From: PGYR01 sp034670025
GTDB lineage: Bacteria; Bacteroidota; Ignavibacteria; Kapaibacteriales; UBA2268
Direction of reading: 5' to 3'
NCBI GenBank assembly: GCA_034670025.1
Contig: JAXMOE010000001.1
Location: forward strand, 186,001 to 250,000
DNA: 64,000 bases
Below the pieces are notes generated by a model. The model ran no database searches. It was given only the letters and a program-made list of their open reading frames with translations, and was not told the DNA's origin. Numbering within the stretch: position 1 is the stretch's first letter; each line of letters opens with the position of its first letter. The position numbers and the translations under genes are program-made. Of the stretch, positions 1 through 7,844 are shown piece by piece.

Positions 1-1
1 G

Positions 2-403
2 GTTCCAGCTAAACCTGATGCAGAACAAAAATGGACTGTGGTTGGTGACAAACGAGTAACAAAGTTTGGTAAATTTCTTAGAAAATCACATCTGGATGAA
101 ATTCCACAATTTTGGAATTGCCTGATTGGTGATATGAGTATAGTAGGGCCAAGACCTGAACAGCCAAAATTTGTAAAAATGTTTTCGGAAGAATTAGATT
201 ATTATAACAGACGACACAAAGTTAGGCCAGGGATTACGGGCTGGTGGCAAATAAAATATGAATCTTTTGAATTAAGTTTAGAAGAAATAAAAAATAGAAC
301 TAAAGATGATTTTTATTATATTGAAAATATGTCATTGAAGTTAGATTTTGAAATAATAATTAGAACGATATGGTTAGTATTTAAAGGACATGGGCAAACT
401 TAA
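2..403 (+). CDS. Polyprenyl-phosphate sugar-phosphate transferase, C-terminal part (5' end outside window)
   Basis: The reading frame is open from base 2, so the gene begins before the window. The 133 visible residues are the C-terminal catalytic part of the bacterial sugar transferase (WbaP/WcaJ, monotopic phosphoglycosyltransferase) family: the Asp-Glu motif in SHLDEIPQFWNCL, then GDMSIVGPRPEQP, the KVRPGITGWWQI block, and the ending SLKLDFEIIIRTIWLV. These enzymes load the first sugar-phosphate onto undecaprenyl phosphate at the inner membrane, starting O-antigen or exopolysaccharide synthesis. The catalytic Asp-Glu pair is present, unlike in the related domain at the end of the gene at 1133. 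The next gene starts within a few bases, so these are probably one operon. Sugar specificity cannot be read from the sequence. Confidence 0.9.
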   Translation, partial: VPAKPDAEQKWTVVGDKRVTKFGKFLRKSHLDEIPQFWNCLIGDMSIVGPRPEQPKFVKMFSEELDYYNRRHKVRPGITGWWQIKYESFELSLEEIKNRTKDDFYYIENMSLKLDFEIIIRTIWLVFKGHGQT

Positions 404-404
404 T

Positions 405-1118
405 ATGAAATCGATAGTAGTAATACCAACATACAACGAAAGTAAAAATATAGATAGAATAATCGACAAGATTTGTTCTGTTCACGATAGTATTGATATT
501 TTAGTAGTTGATGATAATTCTCCCGATGGCACAGGCGAGATAGTTAAAGCAAAAATGGCAACCAACAGCCGAATTCATATTATTGAAAGAGAAGGCAAAA
601 TGGGATTGGGTACTGCTTATCTTGCTGGATTTACCTACGCTCTCGAAAATAAATATGAAGTAATAATGGAAATGGATGCTGATTTTTCTCACAATCCTGA
701 AGAGATTCCTAACTTTCTAAGAGAGATAGAGACTCATGATTTGGTTCTGGGCTCTCGCTATATAAAGGGAGTCAATGTAGTTAATTGGCCGTTGAAACGA
801 CTCTTGCTCAGTTATTTTGCTAATCTATATACAAGAATTATTACTGGTATGGATGTGAAAGATGCCACTGGTGGTTTCAAATGTTTTAGAGCTTCTGCTC
901 TATCTCAAATTAATTTTGAAGAAGTAAAGTCTAATGGCTATAGCTTTCAGATAGAGATGACTTATCGTTTGTTTAAAAAAGGTGCAAGAATAAAAGAGAT
1001 TCCTATAATTTTTGTTGACAGATTAGAAGGTGAGTCAAAAATGAGTAAAAAAATTGTTTACGAAGCTATCTTTATGGTATGGAAGCTGAAGTTAGGCATT
1101 GTTAAAATATCAAAATAA
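405..1118 (+). CDS. Polyprenol-phosphate mannose/glycosyl synthase (DPM1-like GT2)
   Basis: This GT2 enzyme of the dolichol/polyprenol-phosphate mannose synthase type transfers a sugar from a nucleotide donor to a polyprenyl phosphate at the cytoplasmic face of the membrane. Visible motifs are VVIPTYNES at the N-terminus, VVDDNSPDGTG, the metal-binding MDADFSHNPEEIP, GSRYIKG, and the family-typical DATGGFKCFR and SKMSKKIVYEA. At about 237 residues it is the compact bacterial form without added membrane segments. I chose the ATG at 405 because the product then begins MKSIVVIPTYN; the in-frame ATG at 390 would add five residues and overlap the upstream stop. It lies in the polysaccharide operon. 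The exact sugar (mannose or glucose) is inference. Confidence 0.9.
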   Translation: MKSIVVIPTYNESKNIDRIIDKICSVHDSIDILVVDDNSPDGTGEIVKAKMATNSRIHIIEREGKMGLGTAYLAGFTYALENKYEVIMEMDADFSHNPEEIPNFLREIETHDLVLGSRYIKGVNVVNWPLKRLLLSYFANLYTRIITGMDVKDATGGFKCFRASALSQINFEEVKSNGYSFQIEMTYRLFKKGARIKEIPIIFVDRLEGESKMSKKIVYEAIFMVWKLKLGIVKISK

Positions 1119-1132
1119 ACAACACACCACAA

Positions 1133-3064
1133 TTGACTTATAGTTGCGATATATCAATAGTAATTGTTAATTACAATGTAAAAGACTTTCTTTCGCAATG
1201 TATCAATTCTGTATTCAAATCTGAAACATTGCTTAGCTATGAAATCATAGTAATAGATAATTGTTCGTCTGACGGTTCATTAGAAGTATTCACAGAGTTA
1301 GCTAAAGATGAAAGTAGATTACACTATTTTTATCAATATGAAAACTTGGGTTTTGGTAAAGCTAATAATTTGGGTTTTCAAAGATCAAGGGGGAAATATA
1401 CTTTAATATTAAACCCTGATACTTTATTAGAGCCAGACACACTACAAGTAATGTTCGACTATATGGAATCAAATTCAGATATTGGTGCTTCTGGTTGCAA
1501 GGTACTCAATGCTGATAAATCATTCCAATCTGCTTGTAGAAGAGGATTCCCAACTCCATGGGCTTCTTTTTGTAAACTTTTTGGACTACAACGACTATTT
1601 CCTAATTCTCAACTCTTTGCTCGCTATAATCTTAGCTATCTAAACGAAAACGAAACGAATGATATTGATGCTTTGATAGGTGCATTTATGTTTGTTCGAT
1701 CTGATATATTGAATAAAATAAATGGTTTCGACGAAGAGTTCTTTATGTATGGAGAAGACTTAGACTTGTGTTTCCGCATAAAGCAATCTGGTTACCGTAT
1801 TAGTTATTATCCTAATACTACCATTGTCCACTTCAAAGGGGAAAGTGCTAAGCGAAGCACAATTAATGAGACTAAGCATTTTTACGAAGCAATGGAAATA
1901 TTTGCTCGAAAGCACTATGGAAAATCGAAAATATTTCTTTCATTTTTGAAACTTGGAATTAAGTTTAGATTATTATTTGCTCACCTCAAAAATAATAAAT
2001 CTGATTTGTTATTTATTCTGATAGATTTACTTATTATAAATACTTCTCTTCTGCTTTCTACCAAGCTGAGAAGAGGGGATATGTTAGCATTCCCTGACTA
2101 TGCTTACCCAACTGTATTTATATACCTGAGTGTTATTACCTTTTTCTCAATGATATTTTCAGGAGAATACTTTGAACAGAAACATAGTATAAGAAAAGTA
2201 TTTTTTGGACTACTTACTTCATTTCTAATACTAACATTTCTTACATATTTCTTCCGAGATTTTGCATTCAGTAGAGGTATTTTGTTGATGACAATTACTT
2301 TTTCAGTAGTGTTAGCAACTATGGTTAGGATTGCAAATAATATAAGGGAAAAAAGAAGAAATACAAAAACAACGAACAAAGTCGTAATAGTTGGTTGGTC
2401 TGATAAAGCAAAAGATATAGTTAATAAAATAAAGCAGAATCAGAAGAACACGGAAATACTTGGCTATATTAATAAACTTAAAATTGAAGATGTTGAATTA
2501 GAGTATTTGGGTGAGGCCGAATACATAAGAAAAACGATAAATGATAAATGTATAACCGAAGTAATCGTTATAGATGAAGAGCAGTTTAAGTTGAACAGTG
2601 GTGCAAAATTCTTGAGACTGAAGAATAATGATTTGGTAAGAGTATATTTCTCTGATAACTATGATAAACTAATGTCATCTAAGATAATTACCAATCTTTC
2701 AGGAGTTACACCCGAAAGTAAAGTTAGTAAACTCAATCAACTAAGGTACAGAATATTTAAGCGTACTACTGATATTATTATAGCAATTGCTGGACTTTCT
2801 ATTGGCTTACCTTTTACACTAATTAAAGGAAAAGCTGATAAATTTGTAGATTTGTTGTTAGGTAAGGTGACATTTGTAGGAAAGTATCCTGATAATGTTA
2901 GTTTGTCTGATAACAATAAAATAGGTATTATTGGATTGGCACATATAAGTGAGCCGGAAAAACTTAACCAGAAAATAATTAAAGAATTAAATGATTATTA
3001 TTTTCAAAACTACACAATGTCTTTAGACGTTGATATACTTTTTAAATATATATTTAGAAGATAG
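1133..3064 (+). CDS. GT2 glycosyltransferase fused to a membrane and degenerate sugar-transferase module
   Basis: Four parts are visible in 643 residues. Residues about 6-265 are a rhamnosyltransferase-like GT2 domain (VIVNYNVKDFL, VIDNCSSDGS, ILNPDTLLEPD, MYGEDLDLCFRIKQSGY). About 290-405 is a hydrophobic region with several membrane segments. About 418-520 is a Rossmann-like domain (NKVVIVGWSDKAKDIV). About 540-643 resembles the C-terminal domain of WbaP-type sugar transferases (KRTTDIIIAIAGL, KVTFVGKYPDN, IGIIGLAHIS, LDVDILFKYI). The Asp-Glu catalytic segment between the KRTTD helix and the FVG block is missing, so that domain is probably not a working transferase. The start is a TTG at 1133; DISIVIVNYN follows at once, so little N-terminus can be missing. 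An intact transferase of this family lies two genes upstream. The fusion may anchor the GT2 activity to the membrane; that is inference. Confidence 0.8.
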   Translation: MTYSCDISIVIVNYNVKDFLSQCINSVFKSETLLSYEIIVIDNCSSDGSLEVFTELAKDESRLHYFYQYENLGFGKANNLGFQRSRGKYTLILNPDTLLEPDTLQVMFDYMESNSDIGASGCKVLNADKSFQSACRRGFPTPWASFCKLFGLQRLFPNSQLFARYNLSYLNENETNDIDALIGAFMFVRSDILNKINGFDEEFFMYGEDLDLCFRIKQSGYRISYYPNTTIVHFKGESAKRSTINETKHFYEAMEIFARKHYGKSKIFLSFLKLGIKFRLLFAHLKNNKSDLLFILIDLLIINTSLLLSTKLRRGDMLAFPDYAYPTVFIYLSVITFFSMIFSGEYFEQKHSIRKVFFGLLTSFLILTFLTYFFRDFAFSRGILLMTITFSVVLATMVRIANNIREKRRNTKTTNKVVIVGWSDKAKDIVNKIKQNQKNTEILGYINKLKIEDVELEYLGEAEYIRKTINDKCITEVIVIDEEQFKLNSGAKFLRLKNNDLVRVYFSDNYDKLMSSKIITNLSGVTPESKVSKLNQLRYRIFKRTTDIIIAIAGLSIGLPFTLIKGKADKFVDLLLGKVTFVGKYPDNVSLSDNNKIGIIGLAHISEPEKLNQKIIKELNDYYFQNYTMSLDVDILFKYIFRR

Positions 3065-3066
3065 AT

Positions 3067-4020
3067 ATGAGTAACAATTTTATATTAGATTTTGAAAAAC
3101 CAATCGTTGAGCTGGAAGACAAGATAGACGAGATGCGCAAGCTTGGTGAAGAGTTAGATATTGAGCAGGATGTAGAAAATTTGGAAAAGAAAGTGGAAGA
3201 CCTAAAAAAGAACATTTACAAAGGGTTAACAAGATGGCAAAGAGTACAGATTGCTCGCCACCCCGAAAGACCAATAACATCTAATTACTTAGAGAATACA
3301 TTCGATAGCTTTGTTGAGCTGCACGGAGATAGAAAATTCCGTGATGACCCTGCTATTATGGGTGGTATGGCAACTATTGGTGATTATGAAGTTATGTTCG
3401 TTGGTCACCAAAAAGGTAGAGACACTAAGTCAAATATCCATAGAAATTTTGGTATGCCTAATCCTGATGGATACAGAAAAGCTCTTAGGTTGTTCAAATT
3501 AGCTGAAAAGTTCAACAAACCGATTGTTTGTTTCTTAGATACACCTGGTGCTTACCCCGGAATAGAAGCTGAAGAACGAGGACAAGCCGAAGCAATAGCT
3601 GATAACCTTCTAAAAATGGCAAGTTTGAAAGTACCTGTTATTGTAGTGGTAATCGGTGAAGGTGCCTCAGGTGGAGCGTTAGGTATTGGTATAGGAGACA
3701 AGGTTCTAATGCTAGAGAACTCTTGGTATTCAGTTATTGCTCCCGAATCGTGCAGTAGTATTTTGTGGAAGACTTGGGATTTCAAAGAACAAGCAGCTGA
3801 GGCACTAAAGTTAACTGCTCCTGATTTGATAGAACACAATATAATAGATGGAATTGTGGAAGAACCAGTAGGTGGTGCACACAAAGATCCAGAAAAGATG
3901 TTTACTATTTTGCGTGATATGCTGTTGAAAGAGCTTAAGTCTTTCAAAAAATATGACTCAAAAAAGTTGATACAGAAGCGACACGAAAAGTTTTTGAATA
4001 TGGGTGTATGGGAGGAATGA
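3067..4020 (+). CDS. accA: Acetyl-CoA carboxylase carboxyltransferase subunit alpha
   Basis: AccA is the alpha half of the carboxyltransferase, which moves the carboxyl group from carboxybiotin to acetyl-CoA to make malonyl-CoA for fatty-acid synthesis. The 317-residue length is normal. Family blocks are present throughout: RWQRVQIARHPERP, ELHGDRKFRDDPAIMGG, HQKGRDTKSNIHRNFGM, DTPGAYPGIEAEERGQ, and the oxyanion-hole EGASGGALGIGIGD followed by SWYSVIAPESC. The start ATG lies two bases after the upstream stop, and the last codons overlap the next reading frame, so the gene is embedded in the polysaccharide operon. accD, accB and accC are not in the window. Confidence 0.97.
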   Translation: MSNNFILDFEKPIVELEDKIDEMRKLGEELDIEQDVENLEKKVEDLKKNIYKGLTRWQRVQIARHPERPITSNYLENTFDSFVELHGDRKFRDDPAIMGGMATIGDYEVMFVGHQKGRDTKSNIHRNFGMPNPDGYRKALRLFKLAEKFNKPIVCFLDTPGAYPGIEAEERGQAEAIADNLLKMASLKVPVIVVVIGEGASGGALGIGIGDKVLMLENSWYSVIAPESCSSILWKTWDFKEQAAEALKLTAPDLIEHNIIDGIVEEPVGGAHKDPEKMFTILRDMLLKELKSFKKYDSKKLIQKRHEKFLNMGVWEE

Positions 4021-4021
4021 T

Positions 4022-4624
4022 TTGTTTAAAAAATTAACTTCTGCACTCAGAAGACTTACAGATTGGATGGAAAGCTTTGCCGACAAGCCACACGCTATGT
4101 CGGCTTTGTTTATTTTGTCATTCATGGAATCCTCATTCTTCCCGATTCCGCCAGATGTACTGTTGATTGCTATTGCTATTTCTAACCCAAAGAAGGCATT
4201 GCGGGCTGCATTTTGGTGTAGTTTAGGTTCTGTGCTCGGGGGAGTTTTCGGTTATTATATTGGTGCTGTACTGATGGATTCTATTGGTAATCCGATTCTT
4301 CAGTTCTATGGAAAAGAAAATGCAATGGCTGATTTCATCGTTCTATATAAAGAATATGGGGTGTTGTTTCTCGCAGGAGCAGCATTTTCACCAATTCCTT
4401 ATAAAGTAGCGACTATAACTTCTGGTGCAGCTAATATGGACTTATTAACCTTTATTACAGTCTCCTCAATTGGTAGAGCAGCCCGGTTCTTTTTAGTGGC
4501 GTTCTTGTTGTATAAGTTTGGTAAACCTATCAAAGCATTCATTGATAAGTATTTTGATTTGATTTCAATTGGTTTCTTAGTCTTATTAATTGGTGGATTT
4601 GTTGCCATAAAATTCTTGCTCTGA
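4022..4624 (+). CDS. DedA/YqaA-type membrane protein (SNARE-associated/VTT domain)
   Basis: This is an integral membrane protein of about 200 residues in the DedA/VTT superfamily, whose members include lipid scramblases. Visible signatures are ESSFFPIPPDVLL near residue 40 with its conserved Glu and Pro residues, several Gly-rich hydrophobic helices (VLGGVFGYYIGAV), GAAFSPIPYKVATITSGA, and GRAARFFLVA. The frame opens with a GTG at 4004, but a strong GGAGGA at 4011-4016 sits five bases before the TTG at 4022, so I prefer TTG; its Shine-Dalgarno lies inside the end of accA. Translational coupling with accA is likely. The true substrate is unknown. Confidence 0.85.
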   Translation: MFKKLTSALRRLTDWMESFADKPHAMSALFILSFMESSFFPIPPDVLLIAIAISNPKKALRAAFWCSLGSVLGGVFGYYIGAVLMDSIGNPILQFYGKENAMADFIVLYKEYGVLFLAGAAFSPIPYKVATITSGAANMDLLTFITVSSIGRAARFFLVAFLLYKFGKPIKAFIDKYFDLISIGFLVLLIGGFVAIKFLL

Positions 4625-4628
4625 TATA

Positions 4629-5792
4629 ATGAAAAAAAAGATTATCTATATTTGGAAGTCGCCCTACCCTTGGGATGTTAGGGTAGAAAAGATTTGTAAA
4701 TCACTAAGCAAGGAATATGAGGTGTTAATCTTAGCAAAGTGGGACGGTGAACCCAAAAAAGCTGAGCTGATAGATGGCATTACAGTAAGAAGAGTGGGTT
4801 ATAAAGAAAAATCGTATAAGACTGTGCCACTCTCATTCAACCCTGTATGGAAAAAGGAACTTAACAAAATAGTCGATGGTTACAAACCAGATATGATCAT
4901 TGTTCGTGAAATTATGTTAGGTACTTTGGCTGCCAAAGTTGCTAAGAATAATGGTATTCCTGTTGTTATGGATATGGCTGAGAACTATCCTGCAGTGATA
5001 AAGTTATTTAAAAAGTATAAACAGAAATTAGTGTCTAAATTTCTAATCCACACATTAGATTTAGCTAAGATAGTTGAAAAAAACTCATTAAACCTAATCG
5101 ATAATATTATAGTTGTTTGCCAAGAACAAAAAGTAAGATTGCAACAGGAGAAATTCTACAATAATCACAATATTGTAGTAGTAGAAAATACTCCCCCTTA
5201 TGAAGAAGATAGTAAGCTCCGCAAATCTTATGAATACCCAATATTTGGACACCACGGCAACTTAACTGCTGATAAATCAATCTTTCAATTCCTCAAAGCC
5301 GTTATTGAACTACTCAATGAAGGTATGGAATTAGGATTTCATATAATGGGGAAGGGAGAGGTTTACGAAGAGACTAAGGCAATTATTGACAAATCAGGTC
5401 ATAAGGACAAAATTAGAATGTATGGCAATTGGAATGAAGAGAAATTCAAAGAATACATGAACAATATCAATATTGGTGTGTTGCCATATCAAGTTAATGA
5501 CTTTACAAATACTACAAATTTTAACAAATATTTTGATTTCTTGAAATTTGGAATACCTGTATTGACATCTAACACCGAGCCAATGGAAAGAGTTAACAAC
5601 GAGTATAATTGTGGCTATTCGGCTGATGTTAATTCAATCGACGATATTAAGAAAACTATAAAGAAATTCAATAATGAAAAATATAGCCAATTATCCGATA
5701 ATGCTTACCGAGCTTATAACGAAAAGTATAACTGGTCAGTTGATGAAGTTTCACTGTTAGATTTTACTGATAAACTTCTGAAATCGAAATAG
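4629..5792 (+). CDS. Glycosyltransferase, GT4-like
   Basis: This 387-residue protein has the two-domain GT-B layout. An N-terminal acceptor half begins IIYIWKSPYPWDVRVEKICKSL, a pattern seen in GT4-like enzymes that modify surface polysaccharides. The C-terminal half contains FGHHGNLTADKS, GFHIMGKGEVYEE, RMYGNWNEEKFKEYM, GVLPYQ, and a TTNFNKYFDFLKFGIPVLTSN segment that matches the nucleotide-sugar binding region with its usual phosphate-contacting Glu/Lys positions. It sits four bases after the DedA gene and is followed after one base by the Nudix gene. Donor and acceptor sugars cannot be assigned. Confidence 0.82.
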   Translation: MKKKIIYIWKSPYPWDVRVEKICKSLSKEYEVLILAKWDGEPKKAELIDGITVRRVGYKEKSYKTVPLSFNPVWKKELNKIVDGYKPDMIIVREIMLGTLAAKVAKNNGIPVVMDMAENYPAVIKLFKKYKQKLVSKFLIHTLDLAKIVEKNSLNLIDNIIVVCQEQKVRLQQEKFYNNHNIVVVENTPPYEEDSKLRKSYEYPIFGHHGNLTADKSIFQFLKAVIELLNEGMELGFHIMGKGEVYEETKAIIDKSGHKDKIRMYGNWNEEKFKEYMNNINIGVLPYQVNDFTNTTNFNKYFDFLKFGIPVLTSNTEPMERVNNEYNCGYSADVNSIDDIKKTIKKFNNEKYSQLSDNAYRAYNEKYNWSVDEVSLLDFTDKLLKSK

Positions 5793-5793
5793 T

Positions 5794-6240
5794 ATGTTTA
5801 GAACAGTTCAAGTACATATTGCTTATGAAGACGAAGGGTGTATTTTTCATCTTGCTTTAAAAAGATCAAAATCTTGTAAGCTTTATCCAGGTATGTGGCA
5901 GATAGTTACGGGGTCAGTCGAACCCGATGAACACGCTTTTGATACAGCAGTAAGAGAGCTAAAAGAAGAAACTGGATTGGAATCTGACAATTGGTATAAA
6001 TTGCCATTCTTAGGTGGTTTTTACGACATGAAACGCAACACTGTTGAGAGTGTCCCTGCATTTGCAGTGCTTTATCAAAATAAGCCAATTATTGTTATTT
6101 CTGAAGAACATTCAGAATATAAATGGGTAAAGAACAGTGAAATTGAAAATTATATGCCAATCCCCGATCATGTCAATGGTATATTGCAATTAGAAAAGTT
6201 AATGAACAATCAAGAACATTTGGATATATTTAGAATATGA
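5794..6240 (+). CDS. Nudix hydrolase
   Basis: The Nudix box is complete: G-x5-E-x7-REL-x-EETGL starts at GSVEPDEHAFDTAV and runs into RELKEETGL, supplying the metal-binding glutamates. The 148-residue protein hydrolyses a nucleoside diphosphate linked to another group; the beginning (VHIAYEDEGCIFHLALKR) and the MWQIVTGSVE block recall dATP/dihydroneopterin-triphosphate type members, but substrate assignment is uncertain. Its stop overlaps the next start as ATGA, so translation is coupled to the GT2 gene. A role in controlling nucleotide-sugar levels is possible from context only. Confidence 0.85.
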   Translation: MFRTVQVHIAYEDEGCIFHLALKRSKSCKLYPGMWQIVTGSVEPDEHAFDTAVRELKEETGLESDNWYKLPFLGGFYDMKRNTVESVPAFAVLYQNKPIIVISEEHSEYKWVKNSEIENYMPIPDHVNGILQLEKLMNNQEHLDIFRI

Positions 6241-7088
6241 GCGTTGCAGCCATTGTCATAACATTTAACAGATTGGAACTGTTAAAAAAGACTATTATTG
6301 GTCTAAGAAATCAATCTTATGCTATAGATGAGATTATTGTTGTTAATAACGGTTCTACAGATGGCACATTAGAATGGCTCGATGCACAAAATGATATTTA
6401 TTTTGTAACTCAAGAAAACATCGGTAGTAGCGGAGGACAATACACAGGATTCAAAACGGCACACGATAGGGGGCACGAGTGGATATGGGCAATGGATGAC
6501 GATGTTGTGCCAAGACCCGATTGCTTAGAAGTTATGATGAAAAACAAACAAGAGAAGAAAATATTAGCTCCTTTGCGATATTCGTTAGATGGCACTCCAT
6601 TTATCAACGACACAATTAAGTTTAATCTATCAAATCCTTTTAAAAATATATGGGAACGACTACTGACAGAATCTGATCTGACCGAAGATTTAGTCTATGC
6701 TGAAGGTTTAACATTCGAAGGACCCTTTTTCCATAGAAGTCTAATTGATAGTGTTGGCTTACCCGAGAAGAAGTTTTTCATATATGCTGATGATAGTGAA
6801 TATATGATTAGAGCAAAAAAAGCTGGATATACTCCTTATCTGATAACAAATGCAAATATTGATAGATTGTTAGATGTACCAGATTTGAACAATGAGTTTT
6901 CGTGGAAGAATTATTATATAATAAGAAACATCATTGCCATTGATGTGTTGCACGGCAACATTGCAGTTCGAGTCCTTAGACCGTTTGCTTATCTTATATC
7001 ATGGTTGAAAAAAGCCAACACAAGTTCAGATAGGAAAACAGCGATTAAAGCATTCAAAGATGGATACTTCTACAAGTCTGAAAACTAA
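6237..7088 (+). CDS. GT2 family glycosyltransferase
   Basis: This 283-residue GT-A enzyme shows AIVITFNRLELLKKT at the N-terminus, VVNNGSTDGTLEWL, ENIGSSGGQYTGF, and a metal-binding WAMDDDVVPRPD. The latter two resemble galactofuranosyl- and rhamnosyl-transferases of the GT2 family. After the catalytic part comes YAEGLTFEGPFF and FIYADDSEYMIRAKKAGY, the usual acceptor-side ED motif region. It is the last gene of the rightward polysaccharide cluster: its stop codon overlaps the stop of the convergent gene (shared CTAA at 7085-7088), and I see no hairpin terminator between them. Confidence 0.88.
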   Translation: MSVAAIVITFNRLELLKKTIIGLRNQSYAIDEIIVVNNGSTDGTLEWLDAQNDIYFVTQENIGSSGGQYTGFKTAHDRGHEWIWAMDDDVVPRPDCLEVMMKNKQEKKILAPLRYSLDGTPFINDTIKFNLSNPFKNIWERLLTESDLTEDLVYAEGLTFEGPFFHRSLIDSVGLPEKKFFIYADDSEYMIRAKKAGYTPYLITNANIDRLLDVPDLNNEFSWKNYYIIRNIIAIDVLHGNIAVRVLRPFAYLISWLKKANTSSDRKTAIKAFKDGYFYKSEN

Positions 7089-7783
7089 AGCACTACTCCT
7101 AAGCTTACAGCTAAGAATCTTTTATCTTTTTCACCTTCAGCTTTACCTATAAAGTTTATATGGTGATATTTTAATTCCAAATTCAACTCTAATAACCCAA
7201 CATTTAAGTCTGTACCAGCACCAAAGAAATAACCCATTCTCGAATCATCTGGACTCAAATCCAAATTCAAAGGGACAGATAGACCTGATTCTTCATCTTT
7301 GTAATCAACAGTGTTCGATATATAATTATAAGCTAAACCACCAGTACCGTATATTCCCAATATATCAGTGTTTATTATGTTCAGATTGATTCCAGCGTTT
7401 ACGGGAAATATATTTTGGGTCGATACCATTGAGTAAACTTTACTCGATTCAGGATCTTTTATCTTAAATTCGGAGCGAGTAAATCTGTGAAATTCAACAC
7501 CACCCACAAAGTCAATTAGTTCAGATACACCCACCCTTAGTCCTATGCCAAGGTGGTAGCCCAAATCAGAATTTTCACTATACAAATCTCCACTTGTAAT
7601 ATTTTCATGGGTTAAATTTTCATCTGAATAAACATTTGCAATCTTATTATTAGGAGTCGATAACCCAGCTTTGAAGTGCAAATCTGTACCACCTTTAGAT
7701 TGACTAAAATTAAATAAGAATAAAGTCGTTATTATCATTATCTTTGCAAACAATATCGGTATGGATTTGGTATAACTTTTCAT
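7085..7783 (-). CDS. Outer-membrane beta-barrel protein, unknown function
   Basis: The 232-residue product has a signal peptide (hydrophobic stretch about residues 8-28) and then alternating amphipathic strands rich in Gly and aromatic residues, such as GYHLGIGLRVGVSELIDFVGGVEF and a final strand ending FLAVSLGVVL. That is the pattern of a small eight-to-ten-strand outer-membrane barrel. No enzymatic motif is seen. It is transcribed divergently from the OmpA-family gene at 7845, with 61 bases between starts, so the two could share a control region. Specific function unknown. Confidence 0.65.
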   Translation of the reverse strand: MKSYTKSIPILFAKIMIITTLFLFNFSQSKGGTDLHFKAGLSTPNNKIANVYSDENLTHENITSGDLYSENSDLGYHLGIGLRVGVSELIDFVGGVEFHRFTRSEFKIKDPESSKVYSMVSTQNIFPVNAGINLNIINTDILGIYGTGGLAYNYISNTVDYKDEESGLSVPLNLDLSPDDSRMGYFFGAGTDLNVGLLELNLELKYHHINFIGKAEGEKDKRFLAVSLGVVL

Positions 7784-7844
7784 TTCGGTATAATATTTGT
7801 TAATTTGAAATTATGTAACATAAAAAATATAAAAGGGAAAGACT

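Noticed and set aside
3552..3947. Minus-strand frame of 131 codons inside accA
   Set aside because: Shadow of the conserved carboxyltransferase sequence; no start signal or family motif.
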